12,164 bases of DNA from contig CANNNN010000044.1 in assembly GCA_947506075.1 (NCBI GenBank), forward strand, positions 1-12,164. The letters run 5' to 3'. The stretch comes from Methylococcaceae bacterium. Lineage in GTDB: Bacteria > Pseudomonadota > Gammaproteobacteria > Methylococcales > Methylomonadaceae. The first letter of the stretch is position 1, and every line of letters begins with the position of its first letter. The notes under the pieces were generated by a model. That model was not told the origin of the DNA. It searched no databases and saw only the letters and a program-made list of their open reading frames with translations. This document shows positions 1 through 6,081 of the stretch, piece by piece. The translations under genes and the position numbers were made by a program.

Positions 1-586
1 CCTTGCCTGCACGCTCAAAGCTGCGTCTTATACCAGCCAGCGCATGTTCAGTTACCGTGCGGTAAGCCTCGCTCAGATCAGAGGGAAGGAAATTATTCGC
101 CAAAAGATAAGCTCTCGGTTCATCGCCAAAGCTGGCAATATCGAGCGTCGGACGCTCCTTAAACGGTTTCAGTGCGCCGACGGCATGAATGCGTGCAATA
201 AAGCGGCCCATCCATTCCAGTTTTTCGCGACCCTCAAGTTCAGGTACACGGCCACCCTGACGTGGGAATACCGAAAAGCGAAAGCCATCGGCGAGGATTA
301 AGGTTTGATTCTCGACTAAGGCCAGAGCGGGTACGACCGGGATTTCAGCTTCAAACAATTCCTGAACGAAAACATGTTCTTCGAGTATGGCTGCCGTTGT
401 CCAGCGCTCAGGTCTGTAGAATTTGCTTACAACATAGGAGCCATCTGTCATGCCGACCTGGTAGACGCGGTTTTCATAGCTATTGAGCGCCAGTAGTCGG
501 CCATCACTAGGTAGGCCGATGTGGTCTAGCGCATTCAAGATAATATCAGGCGTCAGCGCTGAAAAAGGTGTCAGATTAGTATTCAT
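1..586 (-). CDS. srkA: Stress response kinase A (SrkA/YihE family), N-terminal part
   Basis: This is a Ser/Thr protein kinase of the SrkA/YihE family, which has an aminoglycoside-phosphotransferase-like fold. In E. coli the cytoplasmic enzyme is linked to Cpx envelope stress and to protection from stress-induced death. I translated the minus strand from the ATG at 586 by hand; 195 codons run without a stop to the window edge. The N-lobe carries family landmarks: LNSYENRVYQ (residues 34-43), VVSKFYRPERWT (52-63) with Lys55 as the likely ATP-contacting lysine, ILEEH (67-71), FSVFPRQGGR (104-113) and the ERPTLDI stretch (144-150). The catalytic loop and metal-binding residues lie beyond the left edge, so activity cannot be judged. 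The ribosome binding site is weak. The gene begins 37 bases after the hydroxylase stop on the same strand, so they probably share a transcript. The family call is confident. Confidence 0.9.
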   Translation of the reverse strand, partial: MNTNLTPFSALTPDIILNALDHIGLPSDGRLLALNSYENRVYQVGMTDGSYVVSKFYRPERWTTAAILEEHVFVQELFEAEIPVVPALALVENQTLILADGFRFSVFPRQGGRVPELEGREKLEWMGRFIARIHAVGALKPFKERPTLDIASFGDEPRAYLLANNFLPSDLSEAYRTVTEHALAGIRRSFERAGK

Positions 587-623
587 GCTTAACATTGTAA
601 CGCTGAATTAAGCAGAGCCTTAC

Positions 624-1142
624 TTAATCATCGCTGTTAGGGCTATTCAAGTGCTTATTTTTAATGCGGGTTCCCAACAGGTAGTCTAGCCAGGGCCAGG
701 TAATGCACCAGTTCCCGCAGCAGTTAGTGCCGAGGTGATGATCGTAATGCCAGCGCAAATGCCGCCTGGCCCAAATAGGATCAAGGTGGGCCTTGCGATG
801 TTTATAGTAATAAAGTAGCAGGGAGGCATATACGGTGCCGGTAAATAGTGGGAATACTATAAACAGCGGCGCATGCAGCACTGCTATGCCCAGCAATACC
901 GCCAATTCCTTGGATTGGGCATTCCAGCTTGTTAATGTTAAAGATCGGTAACCCGGATCGAGCATCATGTTTTTGGCACAAGTTGCATGATGTTCATGCC
1001 AGTGATAGGCCCAGAAACTATGCTTATTCATCCCCAGTCCGTGCAGTATGTATTTATGCACCAGCCATTCTCCGGCACTGGCATACAGCAAGCCTAACAG
1101 CAATGAAGCGAGCAAGCTAAACAGGGGGCTTATCATAAGCAT
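624..1142 (-). CDS. Fatty acid hydroxylase/sterol desaturase-like membrane protein
   Basis: This is a small integral membrane protein of the fatty acid hydroxylase superfamily, whose members hold a di-iron centre in clustered histidines and hydroxylate or desaturate lipids or carotenoids. I chose the ATG at 1142 (172 residues) because AAGAGG lies six bases upstream and the protein then opens directly with a hydrophobic helix (about residues 4-22). A longer in-frame version starts at 1241, but it has no clear ribosome binding site and adds a basic, non-membrane tail of 33 residues. Histidine motifs from the 1142 start are H29/H34 (EWLVHKYILHG), H47/H49/H51/H52 (YHWHEHH), H115/H119 (YKHRKAH) and H128/H132/H135/H136 (RRHLRWHYDHH). 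A second hydrophobic region covers about 80-112. The C-terminal WLDYLLGT ending is typical of the family. The substrate cannot be told. Three cysteines (140, 141, 145) next to the last histidine box are notable. It is probably the first gene of an operon with srkA. Confidence 0.75.
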   Translation of the reverse strand: MLMISPLFSLLASLLLGLLYASAGEWLVHKYILHGLGMNKHSFWAYHWHEHHATCAKNMMLDPGYRSLTLTSWNAQSKELAVLLGIAVLHAPLFIVFPLFTGTVYASLLLYYYKHRKAHLDPIWARRHLRWHYDHHLGTNCCGNWCITWPWLDYLLGTRIKNKHLNSPNSDD

Positions 1143-1290
1143 CTGATACCTCTTGGGTTGTAGACGGCATTGGCTGCTAGTAAAGTCAGCATTAGCTGGA
1201 TAATATAATCTTTTTTTCTTTCTGTTATCAAGACTGTTCATCGCTATCGCAACTGCAGGCTTTCAGCTAAGACGAGACCGTTTAAGGTCT

Positions 1291-1321
1291 ACTCGAAATT
1301 AGCGTAAAAATCGTTTCGAGT
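1291..1321. repeat. 8-bp inverted repeat between hydroxylase and grxD
   Basis: ACTCGAAA (1291-1298) and TTTCGAGT (1314-1321) form a perfect inverted repeat with a 15-base spacer. A shorter one, AGACC/GGTCT, lies just upstream (about 1275-1290). The repeat sits between two divergent genes, upstream of the candidate grxD promoter, and could be an operator or a transcript hairpin. No T-run follows it, so it is not a standard terminator. Confidence 0.35.
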
Positions 1322-1339
1322 TAAATTGATAGCTCTCGA

Positions 1340-1370
1340 TTGTAAGATTTTCTTCATTAGCTGCTATAAA
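1340..1370 (+). promoter_or_regulatory. Candidate sigma-70 promoter for grxD
   Basis: TTGTAA (1340-1345) and TATAAA (1365-1370) are separated by 19 bases. TGC directly precedes the second hexamer, giving an extended -10, which would compensate for the long spacer. Transcription would start near 1377, leaving a leader of about 38 bases. This is judged by eye only. Confidence 0.4.
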
Positions 1371-1414
1371 GTTGATAAAATCAAAAGGTATTTATTAATT
1401 GAGTGATGATCATC

Positions 1415-1738
1415 ATGAGCGCTATAGAAAGAATTAAAGACCAGCTTGAAAATAATCAGGTTGTTTTATATATGAAAGGGTCTCCGGATTTTCCGCAATG
1501 CGGATTTTCCGGGCAAACGGTGCAAATATTGGGTGCTTGTAATGCCAAATATATGTACGTTAATATTTTTGAGGATCCTGAACTTCGCGAGGCGCTTAAA
1601 GAATATTCAAACTGGCCGACCTATCCACAACTTTATATTGGCGGAGAATTGGTCGGCGGTTGCGATATAGTTATCGATCTGCACCAGAAGGGTGAGTTGA
1701 AGAAAATGCTGGCTGCGGTTGATAGTGTAGAGGGCTAA
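1415..1738 (+). CDS. grxD: Monothiol glutaredoxin, Grx4 family
   Basis: This is a CGFS-type monothiol glutaredoxin. The family binds a [2Fe-2S] cluster with glutathione and carries or delivers clusters, with BolA-type partners, in the cytoplasm. From the ATG at 1415 the protein has 107 residues, close to the usual length. Visible motifs are VVLYMKGSP (about 16-24), the active-site CGFS with its single cysteine (29-32), the WPTYPQLYIGGELVGGCDI block (about 67-85) with the cis-proline and the glutathione-binding GGCD. In-frame starts at 1403 (GTG) and 1406 (ATG) would add four or three residues (MMII or MII). I prefer 1415 because MSAIERIK matches the normal family start, but all candidates have weak ribosome binding sites. 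The gene is monocistronic, diverges from the hydroxylase gene and ends before a strong terminator. Confidence 0.95.
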   Translation: MSAIERIKDQLENNQVVLYMKGSPDFPQCGFSGQTVQILGACNAKYMYVNIFEDPELREALKEYSNWPTYPQLYIGGELVGGCDIVIDLHQKGELKKMLAAVDSVEG

Positions 1739-1791
1739 TGTTTTAGCTTTAAGAAAGACCCGCTTGATGGAGACATGGTAGCGGCATTGAC

Positions 1792-1834
1792 AAAAAAGGC
1801 AGGACCAAGCGCAAGCCTGGTCCTGCCTTTTTTT
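1792..1834. terminator. Rho-independent terminator, probably bidirectional
   Basis: GGCAGGACCA (1798-1807) pairs perfectly with TGGTCCTGCC (1818-1827) around a 10-base loop. An A-tract (1792-1797) precedes the stem and a run of seven T (1828-1834) follows it. It ends grxD transcription on the plus strand. The A-tract means it could also stop leftward transcripts from the convergent gene at 1929-2324. Confidence 0.9.
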
Positions 1835-1835
1835 A

Positions 1836-1859
1836 TTAGCTTTTCTAATCCTAAGCTAA
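1836..1859. repeat. Short inverted repeat with repeated AGCTAA core
   Basis: TTAGCTT (1836-1842) and AAGCTAA (1853-1859) form a perfect 7-bp inverted repeat. AGCTAAC occurs at 1854-1860 and again at 1870-1876. It lies in the roughly 95-base gap between the terminator and the stop of the convergent gene. It may help end the leftward transcript, but no T-run follows on either side. Confidence 0.3.
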
Positions 1860-1928
1860 CAGGCATGATAGCTAACGAAGTATCGGCCGTTACCGGGAGC
1901 TAGCTTATGATGATCAGGCAGAGCAGTC

Positions 1929-2324
1929 TCAATCGATTTTTTCCAGTGTTGGCGTGTTGGCTTTAAACAATTCGGTTAACAGCTCAAGTTGAGCGGTCAA
2001 TTGAGGTATCGCAGGAATTTTCCAGGCTTTTCCTATGAAATGGGATAATAGATTATTCAGCCAGGGTCGGTCTGATTTTGCATGGTGAATAATAAATCTG
2101 TAGGATTCGCCATCACTGAAAATAGCAAAATCTTCCAGGCAAACTTCAATGGTTTCTTGTTCACCGTAAAGCCTTGTTTGAACGTAGACTTTTCGCGCGT
2201 CAAGATCAAAACTAAATTCTGTTAATTCTGCAATACCCTTAAGAATTATATTCGCCCCCCATATTATCAATATGTTTGGCGTCAGTTTTATTATCATTTT
2301 TATTAAACTGGATTTTATGCTCAT
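1929..2324 (-). CDS. Uncharacterised 131-residue protein
   Basis: I do not recognise this family. I chose the ATG at 2324 because GAAGG lies six bases upstream; a TTG two codons earlier (2330) is the alternative. The protein opens with a hydrophobic, weakly basic stretch (about residues 7-30, Lys- and Ile-rich), which could be a membrane anchor or an amphipathic helix. Residues 32-80 alternate polar and hydrophobic residues as beta strands would (for example FSFDLDARKVYVQTRLYG). The conserved-looking RPWLNNLLSHFIG (86-98) and a leucine-rich terminal helix (109-121) follow. No catalytic motif stands out. It is convergent with grxD, divergent from the transporter, and stands alone. Base use resembles the neighbours, the ribosome binding site is good and the ORF is bounded by a terminator region, so I think it is a real gene. 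Confidence 0.65.
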   Translation of the reverse strand: MSIKSSLIKMIIKLTPNILIIWGANIILKGIAELTEFSFDLDARKVYVQTRLYGEQETIEVCLEDFAIFSDGESYRFIIHHAKSDRPWLNNLLSHFIGKAWKIPAIPQLTAQLELLTELFKANTPTLEKID

Positions 2325-2620
2325 TTTCAACCTTCATTCGCTATCAGGATAAGGTTTATGATTGTAACCAATCTTAGTCTGCTTGTGCGATATATTATAA
2401 AACTTCAGATTGTAATGGATTATCGAGCGGTGCATTATTGACGTAAGTTACGCAAAGTCCTCACCAGCAGCAATTCTGTACTCTATATCAGTATTCACCA
2501 CATTCATGGGGATTATGCAGGAGTTAGAGCAATGCAGGGAGATCATTTTAAGTCACTCGTTTTAGCCCTCATAATCCGATTCAAGCAGTTATTATTCATT
2601 TAAAGAGAGAGGAGTTATTA
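2325..2620. promoter_or_regulatory. Divergent intergenic control region with near-palindrome
   Basis: These 296 bases separate the orphan gene (-) from the transporter (+) and should hold both promoters. An AT-rich core (about 2385-2403) contains TATAAA (2396-2401) with a poor upstream TTAGTC (2374-2379). CGTAAGTTACG (2442-2452) is a palindrome around a central G. Its flanks TTG (2438-2440) and CAA (2453-2455) extend the symmetry if one A is bulged, which would fit an operator. A 23-codon ORF lies at 2532-2603. I could not fix a convincing -35/-10 pair. Confidence 0.35.
2532..2603 (+). CDS. Possible 23-residue leader peptide upstream of the transporter
   Basis: An ATG at 2532 opens 23 codons ending in TAA at 2601-2603. 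AGGAG lies eight bases upstream, and the stop is 17 bases before the transporter start, directly next to the transporter's own AGAGAGGAG ribosome binding site. The peptide reads MQGDHFKSLV and continues as a hydrophobic, weakly basic tail (residues about 9-23) ending in LLFI. It could be a translated leader coupling translation to the transporter, a tiny membrane peptide, or chance. ORFs this short arise often by chance, so support rests on the ribosome binding site and the position. Confidence 0.25.
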   Translation: MQGDHFKSLVLALIIRFKQLLFI

Positions 2621-4036
2621 ATGCCCGGCTTTTTTTCGAAACAACGGACTATTGCCGAACCCGGATTTAACCGATGGCTGGTCCCGCCTGCTGCGCTGTC
2701 AGTTCATCTTTGTATCGGTCAGGCATATGCCTTCAGCGTGTTCAATAATCCTTTGACACACGTGCTTGGGATTACCGAATCCGCCCCGGAGGATTGGAAA
2801 TTAACAACGCTGGGTTGGATTTTTAGTTTGGCCATTGTTTTTTTAGGTCTTTCTGCTGCTTTTGGTGGAAAATGGCTGGAAAAAGTTGGCCCGCGACTAA
2901 CCATGTTCGTAGCCGCCTGTTGCTTCGGCGGAGGCTTTTTTGTTTCAGCCTTGGGCGTTTATCTGCATCAGATTTGGCTAATCTATTTGGGTTACGGCGT
3001 GATCGGTGGCATCGGTCTGGGCTTGGGTTATGTTTCGCCGGTTTCAACCTTGATTAAATGGTTTCCTGATCGTCGTGGCATGGCGACAGGCATGGCTATC
3101 ATGGGTTTTGGCGGAGGAGCCATGATTGGTGCGCCGTTATCATTGCTGTTGATGGATTATTTTAAATCCGCCACTTCGATAGGCGTCATGGAAACGTTTA
3201 TGATCATGGGTAGTCTTTATTTCTTATCGATGTGCATAGGCTCTATGGCCATTAGAATACCCCCGGAACATTGGAAACCTGAGGGCTGGGTAGTGCCCGT
3301 CGTGCAAAATAAAATGATTACCGACAAGCATGTGCATATCGATCAGGCGTTAAAAACACCGCAGTTTTATTTTCTTTGGCTGGTGTTGTGCCTGAACGTG
3401 ACAGCGGGAATCGGGGTTTTAGGGCAGGCGTCGGTGATGATCCAGGAAATGTTCAAAGGCGCGGTAACTCCTGCGGCGGCGGCCGGTTTTGTCGGACTGC
3501 TCAGCCTGTTCAATATGGGCGGGCGGTTTTTTTGGTCGTCTGCATCGGATTATATAGGCCGTAAAAACACCTATTTTATTTTCTTTGCTCTTGGCATAGT
3601 GCTTTACGCCACCGTGCCTTCGATAGGTGCCTCCGGCAACATGGGTTGGTTTATAGTCTTGTACGCGGTCATCCTGAGTATGTATGGCGGCGGATTTTCT
3701 ACTATCCCGGCTTATTTGGCTGATATTTTCGGCACTCAATTTGTGGGCGGCATACACGGTCGGTTATTGACAGCATGGGCAACGGCAGGGGTCTTGGGGC
3801 CTGTTTTGGTAAATTATCTGCGCGAATATCAGATTGAACAAGGTGTTGCCAAAGCCGATGCGTACAACGTGACCATGTATATCATGGCGGGGCTTTTGAG
3901 CCTGGGCTTTTTTTGCAATTTGATGATACGGCCTGTCCATGAAAAACATCACATGACACATGATCAATTCGATGAGCTGGATGGTATTTTTCCGCGCGAA
4001 GAGGCCGCAGCCACATCGCTCGCTTCGACATCTTAA
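2621..4036 (+). CDS. OFA (oxalate/formate antiporter-like) family MFS transporter
   Basis: This is an inner-membrane secondary transporter of the major facilitator superfamily, OFA branch (OxlT and YhjX relatives), which moves small organic acids. It has 471 residues and about 12 hydrophobic segments: near 21-41, 64-84, 92-112, 118-140, 152-177, 193-212, 249-270, 286-303, 317-335, 341-362, 378-399 and 417-436. The MFS signature appears as GKWLEKVGPR after helix 2 (83-92) and SDYIGRK in the matching second-half loop (309-315). WFPDRRGMATGMAIMGFG (147-164) and HGRLLTAWATAGVLGP (379-394) are strong family blocks. The cytoplasmic middle loop holds about 213-245, and the polar C-terminus is histidine-rich (HEKHHMTH). 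The ribosome binding site is strong (GAGAGGAG). I see no lysine inside the putative eleventh helix, where oxalate-transporting OxlT has one, so oxalate is not assured as substrate. The gene probably forms an operon with the small protein after it. Confidence 0.88.
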   Translation: MPGFFSKQRTIAEPGFNRWLVPPAALSVHLCIGQAYAFSVFNNPLTHVLGITESAPEDWKLTTLGWIFSLAIVFLGLSAAFGGKWLEKVGPRLTMFVAACCFGGGFFVSALGVYLHQIWLIYLGYGVIGGIGLGLGYVSPVSTLIKWFPDRRGMATGMAIMGFGGGAMIGAPLSLLLMDYFKSATSIGVMETFMIMGSLYFLSMCIGSMAIRIPPEHWKPEGWVVPVVQNKMITDKHVHIDQALKTPQFYFLWLVLCLNVTAGIGVLGQASVMIQEMFKGAVTPAAAAGFVGLLSLFNMGGRFFWSSASDYIGRKNTYFIFFALGIVLYATVPSIGASGNMGWFIVLYAVILSMYGGGFSTIPAYLADIFGTQFVGGIHGRLLTAWATAGVLGPVLVNYLREYQIEQGVAKADAYNVTMYIMAGLLSLGFFCNLMIRPVHEKHHMTHDQFDELDGIFPREEAAATSLASTS

Positions 4037-4069
4037 GTGTCAAAGACTTAAACAATTGACGGAGTTAAT

Positions 4070-4189
4070 ATGAATAATTCAAAGCCTTCCAGCCTGCTGT
4101 TTTTAGTCGTGTTCTGGCTATATGTCTCCGTTCCGCTCGGATGGGGGATATGGTCAACCCTGAAAAAAGCATTGGCCTTGTTTAATTAG
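4070..4189 (+). CDS. Small single-helix membrane protein, putative MFS transporter small subunit
   Basis: This 39-codon ORF starts 33 bases after the transporter stop, with GGAG five bases before its ATG. The peptide has a short polar head (MNNSKPSS), one hydrophobic helix (about residues 9-27) containing FWLYVSVPLGWGIW, and a short basic-amphipathic tail (TLKKALALFN). From general knowledge, very short proteins with a W-Y-V-x-x-P-L-x-W-G-x-W core are found directly behind OFA-family transporter genes and are annotated as transporter small subunits. Position, ribosome binding site and composition all fit. Its function is not established from the sequence; by inference it packs against the transporter in the inner membrane to stabilise or tune it. 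It is short enough to be missed by standard gene-length cut-offs. Confidence 0.8.
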   Translation: MNNSKPSSLLFLVVFWLYVSVPLGWGIWSTLKKALALFN

Positions 4190-4275
4190 GCTAAGCATTG
4201 CTGAGGAGTTAGGCAGTTAAGCCCTTAGAAACCGAAGTTTGGCGTGCTTTTTATGCCTGACAATAAAGGATGGCG

Positions 4276-5820
4276 TTATCTGAGTTCTGCGCTCACGCCT
4301 TTGCTTTGTTTTTTTGCTTCGTACATTCTGGCATCCGCTTTTCTGAGGATTTCGGTCATTTCCGTGCCATCTTCGGGATAAACCGCAATGCCTAAGCTGA
4401 GGCCAATAGTCAGCTCGATGTTTTGGATAAACACCGGTTGCGCAAATTTGGCGTGAATTTTTTGTGCGACTTTGTCGGCATTTTCATAAGACATATCTTC
4501 CAGCAGGATCACAAACTCATCGCCGCTGATTCTGCTCAAGGTATCCTCATTTCTGATGCATTGTTTTAGTAAATTGCCCACAGTTTTGAGCAGTAGATCA
4601 CCAACTTCGTGACCGTAGCTGTCGTTAACTTTCTTGAAGCCATTCAGGTCGAGAAACATGGTCGAAAATGCCAGCTTACTGCGCTGGGTGCGGGAGCAGG
4701 CCTGATTGAATCTATCCTCCAGTAGCGTTCTATTGGGCAGTCCGGTCAAGGCATCATGCGTTGCCATATGGAGCAAGCGATTTGCCGATTTTTCCCGTTG
4801 TGCTTCCCGGAGTAAATGGATATTCATCGCGAGGAAAAGCAGAGCCAGCAGCAATAGCGAGGTGCAGCCTGTTGCGATCAATAGCGGAAAGTCAAGGTCA
4901 GTCCAGCCCAGTTGTTTGTCTACCCTGAGTGAGAATGGCTGACTTTGACTAGCGAGCTTCCTTTCTTCGGTCAGCTTGGGAAATAGCCAGGCGTCTAATT
5001 TGTTCGGCGCCGATGCGCTACTTTGTAACAACAAGCCTTGCGGATCATCGCTTGAATAGTTCGCGTGATAAAGACGAAACTCAAGATTTTCGACCAGGAA
5101 AGCAATGTCTTTATGGAGCGCTTCGGCATTGACTGATAAAAGTGCAAACGCTTGTTTTCGCTCGGCACGAATACCTTTCGGAGGATCTGGGACGGGGCGA
5201 AATAAGATATAGCCCTGAGACCCTTCGGGAAATCTGAACGGGACGGTAGCCACGGAAGACTGTAATTTTTTCGATTGATTTAGCGCATCGCTTAAAAAGG
5301 GCGCGGAGTCCATGTCGGTGCCGATCAATTGCCGCGTATTAGGGGTCATGGGTTCAATAAAAATAATCGGGTAGTATCTTGGCTTTTTTTCAACAGCATG
5401 CACAGTGCTGCCCTCAGCCAAGGAATCGAAGGTTTTTATTTTGAATCGTGGGAACCAAGATTGCTTTTGTCTTGTGACAAACGCCGACAAATCATGTCGT
5501 TCAACGATAAGCGCAACTTGGAGCGCATGAACATGAGGGAAGCGAGTAAGGATTTGTTGTGCGTAACGAACTGCGCTTTCTCTATCGGCATATTCAATGG
5601 CGCTCAGATACGCTGTAAAGCCTTCCAAAATAGATTCATTGTCCCGGGCTACAAGTTCGATGCGTTCGTGTAATTGCATGACCTTCTGATTGAAGTTCAC
5701 TTCGGCTTTATGCAGCACAAGCTTGAATATCAGAGTCATCGTGATCAATGTCACTACCATCCAAGCCAGAAAAATCAGGCCATAAATCCAGCGGGTTTTT
5801 ATCTTGATCAGGGCTAGCAA
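4276..5820 (-). CDS. Membrane diguanylate cyclase, CHASE-like sensor plus GGDEF
   Basis: This is a probable diguanylate cyclase making c-di-GMP from two GTP at the inner membrane. Its 514 residues run as follows: transmembrane helix 1 (about 13-34), a periplasmic domain (about 40-300) of CHASE type with the YPIIFIEPMTPN region at 150-161, transmembrane helix 2 (about 311-333), then GGDEF (about 353-509). The GGDEF domain opens with ATHDALTGLPNR (353-364), has the metal-binding Asp391 in FLDLNGFKKVND and GHEVGD (403-408). The active-site signature is SGDEF (432-436), with Ser in place of the first Gly. Similar one-position variants are often still active, but this is not certain here. An RxxD inhibitory site (RNED, 423-426) stands five residues before it. 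No EAL domain is present. The start is TTG at 5820 with a weak GGA eight bases upstream; an in-frame stop shortly upstream prevents much extension. The periplasmic ligand is unknown. Confidence 0.85.
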   Translation of the reverse strand: MLALIKIKTRWIYGLIFLAWMVVTLITMTLIFKLVLHKAEVNFNQKVMQLHERIELVARDNESILEGFTAYLSAIEYADRESAVRYAQQILTRFPHVHALQVALIVERHDLSAFVTRQKQSWFPRFKIKTFDSLAEGSTVHAVEKKPRYYPIIFIEPMTPNTRQLIGTDMDSAPFLSDALNQSKKLQSSVATVPFRFPEGSQGYILFRPVPDPPKGIRAERKQAFALLSVNAEALHKDIAFLVENLEFRLYHANYSSDDPQGLLLQSSASAPNKLDAWLFPKLTEERKLASQSQPFSLRVDKQLGWTDLDFPLLIATGCTSLLLLALLFLAMNIHLLREAQREKSANRLLHMATHDALTGLPNRTLLEDRFNQACSRTQRSKLAFSTMFLDLNGFKKVNDSYGHEVGDLLLKTVGNLLKQCIRNEDTLSRISGDEFVILLEDMSYENADKVAQKIHAKFAQPVFIQNIELTIGLSLGIAVYPEDGTEMTEILRKADARMYEAKKQSKGVSAELR

Positions 5821-5919
5821 TGTGTATATCCGATTCTTGTGGGTGATTTAGGACATGGGTGCCAGCGAGGTGAAATTCCATGCAAGTGGCGATTTAATAA
5901 CTGCCATTAGGATAGCATA

Positions 5920-5949
5920 CGCATAAAGGTAATTTATCATCCCCGTCAA
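5920..5949 (-). promoter_or_regulatory. Candidate promoter for the CHASE-GGDEF gene
   Basis: On the minus strand TTGACG (5949-5944) and TATGCG (5925-5920) are spaced by 18 bases. The -35 matches consensus well and the -10 only partly. It would give a leader of about 95 bases before the TTG start. This is judged by eye only. Confidence 0.3.
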
Positions 5950-5979
5950 AGTTTGATGGCTGAGTAGTTACGTTTTATA

Positions 5980-6008
5980 TTGAAATGAATCGCTTAATCT
6001 CCTATGCT
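5980..6008 (+). promoter_or_regulatory. Candidate sigma-70 promoter for pntAB
   Basis: TTGAAA (5980-5985) and TATGCT (6003-6008) have an ideal 17-base spacer. Transcription would begin near 6015, with a leader of about 67 bases. A second TTGACA lies downstream at 6023-6028 and CTATGCTC recurs at 6050-6057, but those are 22 bases apart, too far for a normal promoter. Confidence 0.4.
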
Positions 6009-6081
6009 CCGTGCTTAAGGTTTTGACAGGTGGTTAAAGCCTTTGTTCACTATGCTCTAAACTACTCGCATTGGAGACTGT

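Noticed and set aside
262..486. Plus-strand open frames of 74-85 codons over 44-486
   Set aside because: They are antisense to srkA, whose minus-strand translation gives unmistakable family motifs.
1143..1241. 33-residue N-terminal extension of the hydroxylase from an ATG at 1241
   Set aside because: There is no ribosome binding site at 1241, while AAGAGG stands before the ATG at 1142. The extension is basic and unlike the family. I keep it only as an alternative start.
4190..4275. Terminator or small gene between the small membrane protein and the CHASE-GGDEF stop
   Set aside because: Only a five-pair hairpin needing a G-U pair (GGCGT/ATGCC with a T-rich loop) could be drawn, and no short ORF with a ribosome binding site was seen.
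5329..5673. 114-codon plus-strand open frame inside the CHASE-GGDEF gene
   Set aside because: It is antisense to the sensor domain, with no family resemblance and no ribosome binding site or neighbouring gene to support it.
6023..6056. TTGACA plus TATGCT as the main pntAB promoter
   Set aside because: The spacer is 22 bases, too long for sigma-70. TTGAAA/TATGCT at 5980-6008 has 17.
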